NCBI GenBank assembly: GCA_046598935.1
Contig: JBKJHW010000122.1
Coordinates: 1-14,653 of the forward strand
DNA length: 14,653 bases
Source: SCUN01 sp046598935
GTDB taxonomy: Bacteria > Acidobacteriota > Vicinamibacteria > Vicinamibacterales > SCN-69-37
Direction of reading: 5' to 3'
In this document: positions 6,494 through 14,653 of the stretch, in pieces
How the letters are laid out: each line of letters starts with the position of its first letter
Position numbering within the stretch: the first letter of the stretch is position 1
Made by a program: the position numbers and the translations under genes
Notes under the pieces: generated by a model
What the model saw: only the letters and a program-made list of their open reading frames with translations
Told to the model about the DNA's origin: nothing
Databases searched by the model: none

Positions 6494-8125
6494 CTATCTA
6501 CATGCGCCTTTGATTCCCGCCAGCCAGATCTCCGGCAGGCGCCCGCTGCGGATTTCGCTCAACTTTGCATCGAACGCCGGCAGTTTCCGTTTTTGCAGCA
6601 CGCAGACCGGCACCGCGTTGCGCGCGCTGATCTCCTCAATGTCCTGCGGGCGAGCCATCACGTATAGCGCGACCTCGCGATCGATGAGCGCGGTCATCGC
6701 GTCGGGGTCGAAGACCTGAGCGACCGGACGTCCGAGGTAATAGGTCATGCTCGGCAGCTGAGTCTTGTAGTGCGCGACGATTGATGAGCCGGCGTGCTCG
6801 CGTAGCCATTCGCTCATCGGCGCGACGGGCTTGAACACCTCGAACGGCCGCATCACGAACAACACGAGCAGCCAGTTCGCGACGACGACCGTCACCGCGA
6901 GCGTCGTCGCGATCCTGAGGAGCGGCGCGCGAAAAGCGAGGACGGCCGCCGCTGTCCCGCCGGCAAGCAGCGCGGCGCCGACCAGCGCGGCCTGTTCAAG
7001 ATTCGGAATGGCACTCGACAGCCACGTCAGCTGAATGGCGAGGAGGCCGACCGCGGCTAAAATCACGCCGGTCAGCACGGCGCCTCCGCGCGCCAGCTGG
7101 CCGACCTTGTCTTTCCACAGACCGGCACTCGTGTCGATCGACCGCGCAATGAGGACGCCGATGAGCGCCGCGATCGCCGGCGCAGCGGGAAAGATATACA
7201 GATCCTGTTTCGTCTTCGAAAGCGTGAACACTCCGGCGAATACAAAGATCCACACGATCATCAGGCGGAGATCCGGCCGTCGTTCGCGCCATGCGAGCCA
7301 CACCGCCGCCGGCAAAAATAGCGACCAGGGCGTGAGATCCGAGAGAAGCACGGGGATGTAGAACCACGGGCTCCGGCTTTGGGACCCATACGTTTCCGTG
7401 TACCGGCCGAGATTTTCGCCGATGAAGAAGCCGCGAATATGCGTCCAGCCGCTCTGCCAGTAATCAGCGATGTACCACGGCGCGACGATGGCGAGGATGA
7501 TCAGCACGCCGGTGGGAATCATCATCACGCGCAGATCGCGGAGCGTTCTCGTCATGGCCAGGTGAATAAGCAGCGCGATCGCCGGTAACGCAAGCGCGAC
7601 CGGTCCTTTCGTGAGCGTCGCCAGGCCGATCGCGGCGTACATTCCGATCAGCGCGAGCCGGCGTCGGGCGGGATTCGCCTCCGCCAGCACGTAACACATC
7701 AACGCCAGAGCCAGAAACGCGGCGAAGTAGATGTCAATGAAGATGCGGCGGCTCCAGAGCATCACTCGGGGCGCCGAGGCGAGCACCAGGGCCGCGATCA
7801 CGCCGGCGTTCGGGCCGCCGAGCGTGCGGCCGATCACGAATGTCGCGCCGATGAGCAGCAGCGCGCCGAACGCGATCGCGACCCGTTCGGCCGTCACGCT
7901 GACGCCCATCACTTTGTAGAAGCCGGCGACGATCCAGTAGCTGAGCACCGGCTTGTTGAAGCGCGGCTGCCCGTTGAAGCTGGGGTTCACGTAGTCGCCG
8001 CTCTCGACCATCTGGCGCGGCGTCTCGACGTAGAAGGCCTCGTTGGCATCCCAGATCGTGGAGCCGCCGGGGTCTACGAACAACAGAATCGCGGACGCGA
8101 CGAGCAGGGCCTTCAGCGCATTCAT
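6494..8125 (-). CDS. ArnT/PMT-family membrane glycosyltransferase
   Basis: A 543-residue polytopic membrane protein of the GT-C (ArnT, PMT_2) type, which moves a sugar from a polyprenyl-phosphate carrier onto lipid A or another envelope acceptor on the periplasmic side. The first periplasmic loop has the signature WDANEAFYVETPRQM with Asp26 and Glu29 as the DxxE-type catalytic acids, then QPRFNKPVLSYW, characteristic of ArnT-like enzymes. About 11-12 hydrophobic segments follow (for example 85-98, 112-123, 135-155), ending in a soluble domain with QLPSMTYYLGRPV. ATG 8125 is preferred over the longer open frame because it follows the purH stop by 4 nt and starts directly with the first membrane helix. 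Acceptor and donor cannot be read from the sequence. Confidence 0.88.
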   Translation of the reverse strand: MNALKALLVASAILLFVDPGGSTIWDANEAFYVETPRQMVESGDYVNPSFNGQPRFNKPVLSYWIVAGFYKVMGVSVTAERVAIAFGALLLIGATFVIGRTLGGPNAGVIAALVLASAPRVMLWSRRIFIDIYFAAFLALALMCYVLAEANPARRRLALIGMYAAIGLATLTKGPVALALPAIALLIHLAMTRTLRDLRVMMIPTGVLIILAIVAPWYIADYWQSGWTHIRGFFIGENLGRYTETYGSQSRSPWFYIPVLLSDLTPWSLFLPAAVWLAWRERRPDLRLMIVWIFVFAGVFTLSKTKQDLYIFPAAPAIAALIGVLIARSIDTSAGLWKDKVGQLARGGAVLTGVILAAVGLLAIQLTWLSSAIPNLEQAALVGAALLAGGTAAAVLAFRAPLLRIATTLAVTVVVANWLLVLFVMRPFEVFKPVAPMSEWLREHAGSSIVAHYKTQLPSMTYYLGRPVAQVFDPDAMTALIDREVALYVMARPQDIEEISARNAVPVCVLQKRKLPAFDAKLSEIRSGRLPEIWLAGIKGACR

Positions 8126-8129
8126 GTGT

Positions 8130-9758
8130 TCAGTGGCGGAAGTGCCTGTGACCGGTGAACACCATCGCGAGGTTGTGCTCGTCAGCCGCGGCGATGACGT
8201 CGGCATCCTTCACCGAGCCGCCGGGCTGCACAACCGCGGTCGCGCCCGCCGCCGCCAGCGCGTCGAGCCCGTCGCGAAACGGGAAGAACGCATCGGACGC
8301 CACGACGGAACCGCGTAGCTTGTCGGCGGCCTTCATGACGGCAACCTTCACGGCGTCCACGCGGCTCATCTGGCCGGCGCCCACTGCCAGCGTCCGCGCC
8401 ATGTCCCTATCAGCCGAGGCGAACAGGATCGTGTTCGACTTCACGTGCGCGCAGACTCGCCACGCGAAGCGCAGTGCCTCCCATTCCGCGGCAGTGGGCA
8501 ATCGTCGCGTGACGACCTTCGGTTCTTCCGGCGCATGCGGCCACGGGTCGCGCGCTTCGCCGACGGTATCGCGCCCCTGAACGAGCCACGCGCCGAGAAT
8601 GCTGCGCGCGTCGAATGCATGTTCGAGCCCGTCGAATGTCGCGGTAACGACGCGCATGTTGGGTTTGGCCGAGAGGACCTTCAGCGCTTCGCCGGTTGGT
8701 TCGATCGACGGCGCGATGACGGCTTCAATAAATGATGACGTGAGCGCCTTCGCGACGTCGACGGTAATCGGCCGATTGAGTCCGACGATCCCGCCGAAGG
8801 CCGAGAGCGGATCCGCTGCGCGCGCGCGGAGATACGCGTCGGCCGCATCGGCGCCGGTCGCGACGCCGCATGGATTCGTGTGTTTGATCACCACGGCAAC
8901 CGGCTCGGTAAATTCCAGCGCGATGCGGGCCGCCGCATCGAGATCGAGCAGGTTCGTATAGGAGAGTTCCTTGCCCTGGAGCACCTGTGCACCCGTGAAC
9001 CCGCGCACCTGCGCACCCGTGGACCCGTGCACCTGTGCCCCCGAGCCGTAGAGCGCCGCCTTCTGATGAGGGTTCTCGCCATACCGGAGGTCCCGGACCT
9101 TCATGAGCGACGGCGTGAACGCTGCCGGTAGCGCGTCGTTGCCGCGCTCCCTCACGAATTGTTTGCCGTCATGCCGAACTTCGCCAAGCGTCGCGGCGAT
9201 CATCGTGTCGTACGCAGCCGTATGACCGAGCGCTTTGCGCGCCAAATCGAATCGGAGCGCCTCGCCGGCGCTGCCCTGGGCATTTCCATTTTCAAGCGCG
9301 CCGGCGACCCGCTCGTAATCCGCCGGATCGACCACCACGAGCACGTCGTGGAAGTTCTTCGCCGCGGCCCGCACCATGCTCGGTCCGCCGATGTCGATCT
9401 CCTCGATCAGCGCGTCGAACGCCAGGTTCGGCTTGGCGGCCGCAGCCGCGAATGGGTAGAGGTTCACGACGACAAGATCAATGGGCGTGATGCCAAGACG
9501 ATCAAGTGCCTCGAGGTCATCCGGCCTATTGCGTCGCGCGAGAATCCCGGCATGAACCTTCGGATGCAGCGTCTTCACGCGGCCGTCCATCATCTCGGGA
9601 AATCCGGTGACGTCGGAAACATTGACGACAGGTAAACCCGCTTCGGCCAACGCTTTAGCCGTACCGCCCGTTGACACGAGCTCGCAACCGAGCGACGCCA
9701 ATCGCTTCGCGAACGGGACCAATCCTGACTTGTCTGAAACGCTTATGAGTGCTCGCAT
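8130..9758 (-). CDS. purH: Bifunctional AICAR formyltransferase / IMP cyclohydrolase (PurH)
   Basis: Catalyses the last two steps of de novo IMP synthesis in the cytosol. The N-terminal cyclohydrolase (MGS-like) domain begins ALISVSDKSGLVPFAKRL and contains GRVKTLHPKVHAGIL (59-73). The AICAR transformylase domain has RYGENPHQKAALY (225-237), LQGKELSYTNLLD (260-272), IKHTNPCG with Lys292-His293 as the catalytic pair, and DAFFPFRDGLD (489-499), ending FTGHRHFRH. ATG 9758 gives 542 residues and starts at the conserved MRALISVSDK; a TTG 15 nt upstream is less likely. The protein is some 20 residues longer than usual because of a repeat-encoded loop at about 239-260. It shares an upstream region with the divergent csp gene and is followed after 4 nt by the ArnT-like gene. 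Confidence 0.96.
   Translation of the reverse strand: MRALISVSDKSGLVPFAKRLASLGCELVSTGGTAKALAEAGLPVVNVSDVTGFPEMMDGRVKTLHPKVHAGILARRNRPDDLEALDRLGITPIDLVVVNLYPFAAAAAKPNLAFDALIEEIDIGGPSMVRAAAKNFHDVLVVVDPADYERVAGALENGNAQGSAGEALRFDLARKALGHTAAYDTMIAATLGEVRHDGKQFVRERGNDALPAAFTPSLMKVRDLRYGENPHQKAALYGSGAQVHGSTGAQVRGFTGAQVLQGKELSYTNLLDLDAAARIALEFTEPVAVVIKHTNPCGVATGADAADAYLRARAADPLSAFGGIVGLNRPITVDVAKALTSSFIEAVIAPSIEPTGEALKVLSAKPNMRVVTATFDGLEHAFDARSILGAWLVQGRDTVGEARDPWPHAPEEPKVVTRRLPTAAEWEALRFAWRVCAHVKSNTILFASADRDMARTLAVGAGQMSRVDAVKVAVMKAADKLRGSVVASDAFFPFRDGLDALAAAGATAVVQPGGSVKDADVIAAADEHNLAMVFTGHRHFRH
8978..9041 (-). repeat. 8-bp tandem repeat array inserted in frame in purH
   Basis: Plus-strand octamers in register are GGAGCACC, TGTGCACC, CGTGAACC, CGCGCACC, TGCGCACC, CGTGGACC, CGTGCACC and TGTGCCCC: eight degenerate copies of roughly CGTGCACC, 64 bp. 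Three octamers make eight codons, so the protein shows an 8-residue repeat (GAQVHGST, GAQVRGFT, GAQV). The array sits between conserved PurH motifs, in a loop whose sequence varies in the family. Confidence 0.8.
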
Positions 9759-9766
9759 GGCCCCAA

Positions 9767-9795
9767 TTGACAACTCTTATCCGCCAGCATAGGCT
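9767..9795 (+). promoter_or_regulatory. Candidate sigma-70-type promoter for the cold-shock gene
   Basis: A perfect TTGACA (-35) lies at 9767-9772, then a 17-bp spacer and TAGGCT (-10, 3 of 6 consensus) at 9790-9795. Transcription would begin near 9802, giving a leader of about 80 nt before the cold-shock ATG. The -35 lies only 9 bp from the divergent purH start codon. The weak -10 keeps this tentative. Confidence 0.45.
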
Positions 9796-9831
9796 CTGTT
9801 CCTGACGGAAGCGGGCAAGCGTCGAAAGAAG

Positions 9832-9861
9832 GGACCGCGTGGTTGCGGTCCTTTTCTGTTT
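9832..9861 (+). terminator. Intrinsic terminator-like hairpin in the csp leader
   Basis: A perfect 7-bp stem GGACCGC / GCGGTCC (9832-9838 and 9845-9851) with loop GTGGTT is followed at once by TTTTCTGTTT. No plus-strand gene lies upstream for it to end, so it falls within the cold-shock leader, 23 nt before the start codon, and could act as an attenuator. On the minus strand the same stem is followed by CTTCTTTC, so it could also block antisense reading into purH. Confidence 0.6.
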
Positions 9862-9870
9862 ATCGCCCTG

Positions 9871-9876
9871 TAAGGA
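9871..9876 (+). promoter_or_regulatory. Shine-Dalgarno TAAGGA of the cold-shock gene
   Basis: TAAGGA sits 8 nt before ATG 9885 and fixes that codon as the start. The in-frame ATG-like opening at 9843 lies inside the terminator hairpin and would add 14 residues foreign to the family. Confidence 0.75.
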
Positions 9877-9884
9877 AAAGTACG

Positions 9885-10094
9885 ATGTCGCGAATTGTTG
9901 GTAAGGTCAAGTGGTTCAACAACGCTAAAGGGTACGGGTTTATCGAGCGCGAAGGTGGCAACGATGTGTTCGTCCACTTCTCGGCCATCCAGGGCGCCGG
10001 CTTCCGGACGCTCGAAGAGGGCCAGCCGGTCGAATTCGAAATCGTCGACGGTCCGAAAGGCCCGCAGGCGGGCCACGTCACCAAAGCGAACTGA
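9885..10094 (+). CDS. Cold-shock domain protein (CspA family)
   Basis: A 69-residue single cold-shock domain, an OB-fold protein that binds single-stranded RNA and DNA and melts RNA secondary structure. Both nucleic-acid-binding motifs are intact: RNP1 in KGYGFIER (residues 15-22) and RNP2 in VFVHFSAI (28-35), after the typical opening GKVKWFNNAKG. Length is standard. It is a monocistronic unit with its own candidate promoter, a hairpin-bearing leader and a strong hairpin just after the stop. CspA-family proteins are known antiterminators, which makes the terminator-like hairpin in its own leader suggestive of autoregulation. Whether it is cold-induced cannot be read from the sequence. Confidence 0.95.
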   Translation: MSRIVGKVKWFNNAKGYGFIEREGGNDVFVHFSAIQGAGFRTLEEGQPVEFEIVDGPKGPQAGHVTKAN

Positions 10095-10106
10095 ACTACC
10101 TTGGTT

Positions 10107-10139
10107 GGAGGCCGGACGAACATCCGGCCTCCCGCCTTT
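10107..10139 (+). terminator. Hairpin terminator after csp
   Basis: A perfect 10-bp stem GGAGGCCGGA / TCCGGCCTCC (10107-10116 and 10123-10132) with loop CGAACA begins 12 nt after the csp stop. The following CGCCTTTCC is only modestly T-rich. It lies between convergent genes and may also serve the minus-strand nuo operon, although no T-run follows it on that strand. Confidence 0.65.
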
Positions 10140-10192
10140 CCACCGAGCAAGCCCCGCCAGCCAGTTCTTCAACAAAAGAATTCCAGCAAGAC

Positions 10193-10627
10193 CTAACGAA
10201 TCAAAAACCAGATAAGCGGCAGCCAGAGCTCCCTGGCAAACGGCACAGGCTTGCCGTCGATCAGCACTTCCGAGCCCGGCACTCCCCCAACAAGGTCGTA
10301 GAGATCGCGAATCCGAACCGGTTGCTCGCCTGGAAAATACGTCACGAGATGCCGGAACGTGGCGCCCTCTCCGACATCTTTATGCTCATCCGCGCCGGCA
10401 GCCAGCTCGATCGCCTTCGCGTAGTTCTCACCCTCGAAGCGCGGAAATGAAATCGTGATGGAAAAAGGCAGGGACGACGCGCCGAAGATCGCCTCGCGCA
10501 GCTCCGGATGGAGCGCAGCCAATTCCGCCTCTGAGGGCTGTTCGGACAGATCCGCGTAAGGCCAGAACCTGTCGAGCGGACGGTGCGTCGGCTGGTCAGG
10601 CAGCACGCGGTCCGGGATTTTGGGCAT
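10193..10627 (-). CDS. Unrecognised 144-residue protein at the end of the nuo operon
   Basis: I do not recognise the family. The protein is proline- and acid-rich at the start, with LDRFWPYADL (18-27) and AALHPELREAIFG (37-49). The middle is mixed alpha/beta, with ITISFPRFEGENYAKAIELA (57-76) and FRHLVTYFPGEQPVRIRDLYDLV. It ends in the hydrophobic FARELWLPLIWFLIR. There is no signal peptide and no cysteine. Its ATG directly follows the nuoN TAG with no intervening base, so it is almost certainly co-transcribed with nuoLMN. That suggests, without proving, a link to complex I or respiration. Codon use and GC content look like the neighbours, which supports a real gene. Confidence 0.75.
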   Translation of the reverse strand: MPKIPDRVLPDQPTHRPLDRFWPYADLSEQPSEAELAALHPELREAIFGASSLPFSITISFPRFEGENYAKAIELAAGADEHKDVGEGATFRHLVTYFPGEQPVRIRDLYDLVGGVPGSEVLIDGKPVPFARELWLPLIWFLIR

Positions 10628-12067
10628 CTAGAAGATGGCAGCCACCGAATTGGCCGCGAGCGTGAGCAATTGGCCGGGCATCACACCCAAGTAGAACACG
10701 CCCAGCACCGCAACAAAAAGCCCAACCTTGACCGGAAGCGACAACGCCGGCCGCTGCCCCACCGCATGCTCGTCGACCATGTACATCATGACGACGATGC
10801 GCAGGTAGAAGAACACAGAGACGACGCTCGTGAGAACACCGAGGATCGCCAGGGCGATCAGGTTTTCCTGGATCGCGGCATTGAAGATGTACCACTTCGC
10901 GATGAAGCCCACTGTCGGCGGGAAACCGCCCAGCGAAAGCAGGAACACTGTGAGCAGCGCGGCTACGCCGGGCCGGTCTTTACCCAACCCGGCGAAATCC
11001 CTCACGTCGTCATGCGGCCGATCCTGCGACGAGAGCGCGGCGAGAATGCCGAAGGCGCCGAGGTTGGTCAGCGCGTACGAAACGAGATAGAAGAGGATCG
11101 AGGCCTTCCCCGCCGCATTCGCGGAGACCAGGCCGACGAGCAGGAAGCCGCCATGCGCGATGCTGGAGTACGCGAGCATTCGCTTCACGCTCGTCTGCGC
11201 CACGCCGACCACCGTGCCGAGGATCATCGTCAACCCCGCGATGGCTGAAATCACGGGCACCCATTCGCCGCGAAGCGGTTCGAAGGACGAGAGAAATACG
11301 CGAATGAAGGCTGCAAAGGCTGCGGCCTTGACGCCCGTGGACATGAAGCCCGTCACGAGTGTCGGGGCGCCCTGGTACGCATCGGGCGCCCACATGTGGA
11401 ACGGCACAGCGGCGACCTTGAAGCAGAAGCCGACCATGAGGAACACCATCGCGAGGATCATGAGCAGATTCGGCTCGAGCGCGGTCGCCGCGATGCGGAG
11501 GCCCAGTTCGTCGAGCTTCGTCGTGCCGGTGGCCGCGTACGCGAAGGCGATGCCGTAGAGGAAGAACGCGCTGGAGAACGCGCCGAGCACGAAGTACTTG
11601 AAGCCCGCTTCGGCCGAATCTTCGCTCGACCGTTTGATCGCCGTGAGCACGTAGACGCCGAGCGACATGATCTCGAGCGCGAGGAAGATCACGAGAAGGT
11701 CCTTCGACGATCCCATGAGCATCATGCCGGAGATCGAGAAGAGCATCAGCGTGTAGTACTCGCCGGTCGGCAGACCGTCACGTTCCGCCGGGCCCATCGA
11801 CAGGAGCACCGTCAGGATGCCGATCGCGCAGATCGTGACGTTGAAGAACAGCGAGAAGTTGTCGGCCGACACCACACCGAACCCGGTCAGGTTGCGGTTC
11901 CACAGGAGGACGGACGACGCGAGCGCGCCAATGAGGCCGATGATGGCGAGCGCGCCCATCGGCATGTCTTCGTTCTTGCGGCGGAACGCCTCCGCCAGCA
12001 TCACGGCGCACGCCGAGAGCACGACGATGACCACGGGGACGATGGCGGTGAAATCGTTCATCTGCAT
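10628..12067 (-). CDS. nuoN: NADH-quinone oxidoreductase subunit N (NuoN)
   Basis: Antiporter-like membrane subunit of complex I, involved in proton translocation coupled to quinone reduction. The 479 residues form about 14 hydrophobic segments. Conserved charged residues lie within the membrane: Glu132 in FLALEIMSLGVY, Lys217 in FCFKVAAVPFHMWAPDAYQG and Lys247 in STGVKAAAF, followed by KRMLAYSSIAHGG. These match the glutamate and lysines needed for proton transfer in the E. coli subunit. The start could be ATG 12067 (first A shared with the nuoM TGA) or GTG 12070; GGAG at 12079-12076 is 8 nt before the ATG and 5 nt before the GTG, so I chose the ATG. Subunits A-K are not in this window. Confidence 0.95.
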   Translation of the reverse strand: MQMNDFTAIVPVVIVVLSACAVMLAEAFRRKNEDMPMGALAIIGLIGALASSVLLWNRNLTGFGVVSADNFSLFFNVTICAIGILTVLLSMGPAERDGLPTGEYYTLMLFSISGMMLMGSSKDLLVIFLALEIMSLGVYVLTAIKRSSEDSAEAGFKYFVLGAFSSAFFLYGIAFAYAATGTTKLDELGLRIAATALEPNLLMILAMVFLMVGFCFKVAAVPFHMWAPDAYQGAPTLVTGFMSTGVKAAAFAAFIRVFLSSFEPLRGEWVPVISAIAGLTMILGTVVGVAQTSVKRMLAYSSIAHGGFLLVGLVSANAAGKASILFYLVSYALTNLGAFGILAALSSQDRPHDDVRDFAGLGKDRPGVAALLTVFLLSLGGFPPTVGFIAKWYIFNAAIQENLIALAILGVLTSVVSVFFYLRIVVMMYMVDEHAVGQRPALSLPVKVGLFVAVLGVFYLGVMPGQLLTLAANSVAAIF

Positions 12068-13583
12068 CACCGGTTCTCCGCGTTCATCTGGACGTTAGCG
12101 CCGACCACATGCTCGACGACCTTCCGCACCGACGCTTCCATCGGCTTGAGGAAAATGTTCGGCATGACGCCCATGAGGATCGCCACGGCGATGACCGGCA
12201 CGATCACGACCCACTCGCGCGCGCTGAGATCCCGCAGTCCGGCGTTCTTCGGATTGGTGATCGGCCCGTAGTTCACGCGCTGGAACATCCACAACATGTA
12301 GACCGCCGAGAGAATCACGCCTGTGGCGGCAATCACCGCGAACCAGTGGCTGATCTGCGTACTGCGGAACGCGCCGAGCAGGATCAGGAACTCGCCGATG
12401 AATCCGTTCATGCCCGGGAGCGCAATCGACGCCAGCGTGACGAGCAGGAACGCGGCGACAAGCTTCGGCGTGACGGCCTTGAGGCCGCCGTACTCGGCGA
12501 TGAGCTTCGTGTGGCGCCGATCCGACAGCATGCCGACGATCAGGAACAGCCCGCCGGTTGAGATGCCGTGCGCGAGCATCTGGAATACGGCGCCCTGCAC
12601 GCCCTGCACGTTGAGGGCGCAGAGGCCCAGCACGACGACGCCGAGGTGGCTCACGGACGAATACGCCACGAGCTTCTTCATGTCGGGCTGCACCATCGCG
12701 ACGAGCGCGCCGTAGACGATGCCGATGACCGCGAGCGTGGCGATGACCGGCGTCCACTGCAGGGCCGCGATCGGGAACAGCGGGAACGCGAAGCGCAGCA
12801 GGCCGTAGGTGCCCATCTTCAGCAGCACGCCGGCGAGGATGACCGAGCCGGCCGTCGGCGCCTGCACATGAGCGTCCGGCAGCCACGTGTGGAACGGGAA
12901 CAGCGGAACCTTGATGGCGAAGGCCACCGCGAACGCGAGGAAGAACCACGTCTGCATCTGGACGGGCACGTTGATCGCGTAGAGATCGGCGAGATCGAAG
13001 CTCACCACGCCGGTGACGGCCTGGTGGTAATAGGCGAGCGCAATGATCGCGAGCAGCATCAGGACGCTGCCGGCCATGGTGTAGAGCATGAACTTGATCG
13101 ACGCGTAAATGCGCTTCTCGTAGCCCCAGATGCCGATGAGGAAATACATCGGGATCAGCATCGCGTCCCAGAAGACGTAGAAAAGAAAGAGATCGAGCGA
13201 GACGAAGACGCCAATCATCGCGGCTTCGAGTATCAGCATGAAGAACGAGAACAGAGCCACTCGGTCGGTGACCGATTCCCAGGAGCTCAGCAGCGCAATC
13301 GGCGTGAGGAACGTCGTCAGCACCACGAGGAGCAGGCTGATGCCGTCAATCCCGATGTGGTACGAGATCCCGAAGTCCGGGAGCCAGCGGTAGCGCTCGA
13401 CGAACTGGTACTCGGCCGAACTGGCGTCGAAGTGCAGCCACATGTAGATGCTCAGCGCGAACGTGATCAGCGACACGGCGAGGGCGAGCTGGCGCACGGC
13501 GTTGTCGCGGCCCTTGCCCATAAGGAGCACGAGCACCGCGCCAATGACGGGCAACGAAACGAGCAGCGTCAGCACGGGCATCG

Positions 13584-13587
<4 letters not shown>
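12067..13587 (-). CDS. nuoM: NADH-quinone oxidoreductase subunit M (NuoM)
   Basis: The second of the three antiporter-like proton-pumping subunits of complex I, with 506 residues and about 14 transmembrane helices. Conserved motifs are FAIKVPLFPFHTWLPDAH (Lys226), AGVLLKMGTYGLLR (Lys257) and KKLVAYSSVSHLG. In the helix with FWDAMLIPMYFLIG, Asp141 stands where E. coli NuoM has the essential Glu144, a conservative change. The start is placed at ATG 13587, which overlaps the nuoL TGA (ATGA). A GTG three codons earlier (13596) is the alternative. It overlaps nuoN by one base at its 3' end, so the three subunits are translationally linked. Confidence 0.95.

Positions 13588-14653
<1,066 letters not shown>

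Noticed and set aside
8978..9041. CRISPR array
   Set aside because: The repeats are 8 bp, contiguous and coding, with no spacers and no cas genes nearby.
9759..9884. Purine or other metabolite riboswitch ahead of purH
   Set aside because: The interval is short, and its only strong structure is a simple hairpin with a T-run on the plus strand, which belongs to the csp leader.
11396..12271. A 291-codon plus-strand frame opposite nuoN/nuoM
   Set aside because: Antisense of two conserved complex I genes; charged low-information translation.

Overview
This 14.65 kb window is high-GC, densely packed Gram-negative chromosome. Lipopolysaccharide (heptose kinase, glycosyltransferase family 9, O-antigen ligase), a LolB-like lipoprotein and a Nuo-type complex I point to a diderm with respiratory metabolism. 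The gene style and the short tandem repeats lodged inside genes suggest Acidobacteriota, possibly class Vicinamibacteria. That assignment is an inference from protein style, not from a database match. I see no phage, transposase, CRISPR array or defence island.

Region 1-2979 (minus strand) reads TPR protein > LolB-like lipoprotein > ispE > tRNA-Gln (cut by the window edge). The genes abut or overlap and look like one transcription unit. The same order is familiar from proteobacteria, where prs follows. Region 3000-6479 (plus strand, divergent from the TPR gene across about 20 bp) is an envelope-sugar operon: a 56-residue Trm112/UPF0434-like zinc protein, a GT9 heptosyltransferase-like enzyme, a WaaL-type ligase and a single-domain heptose-7-phosphate kinase. 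The last three are joined by ATGA stop/start overlaps.

Region 6494-9758 (minus strand, convergent with the kinase) holds purH followed after 4 bp by an ArnT/PMT-type membrane glycosyltransferase. The 126 bp between purH and the divergent cold-shock gene (9885-10094) contains a good -35 element and an intrinsic-terminator-like hairpin lying in the cold-shock leader. Region 10193-14653 (minus strand) is the distal end of a complex I operon, nuoL (partial) > nuoM > nuoN, followed with no gap by an unrecognised 144-residue gene.

The most unusual theme is not a gene. At least five otherwise ordinary proteins (LolB-like, GT9, O-antigen ligase, PurH, NuoL) carry low-complexity in-frame insertions in variable loops. 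At DNA level these are short repeats: an 8-bp array in purH, a different 8-bp array in the ligase gene, 9-bp repeats in nuoL, and a roughly 45-bp element shared by the LolB-like and GT9 genes. They look like small repeat elements that spread into coding sequence and were tolerated. The second point of interest is the possible self-attenuating leader of the cold-shock gene.
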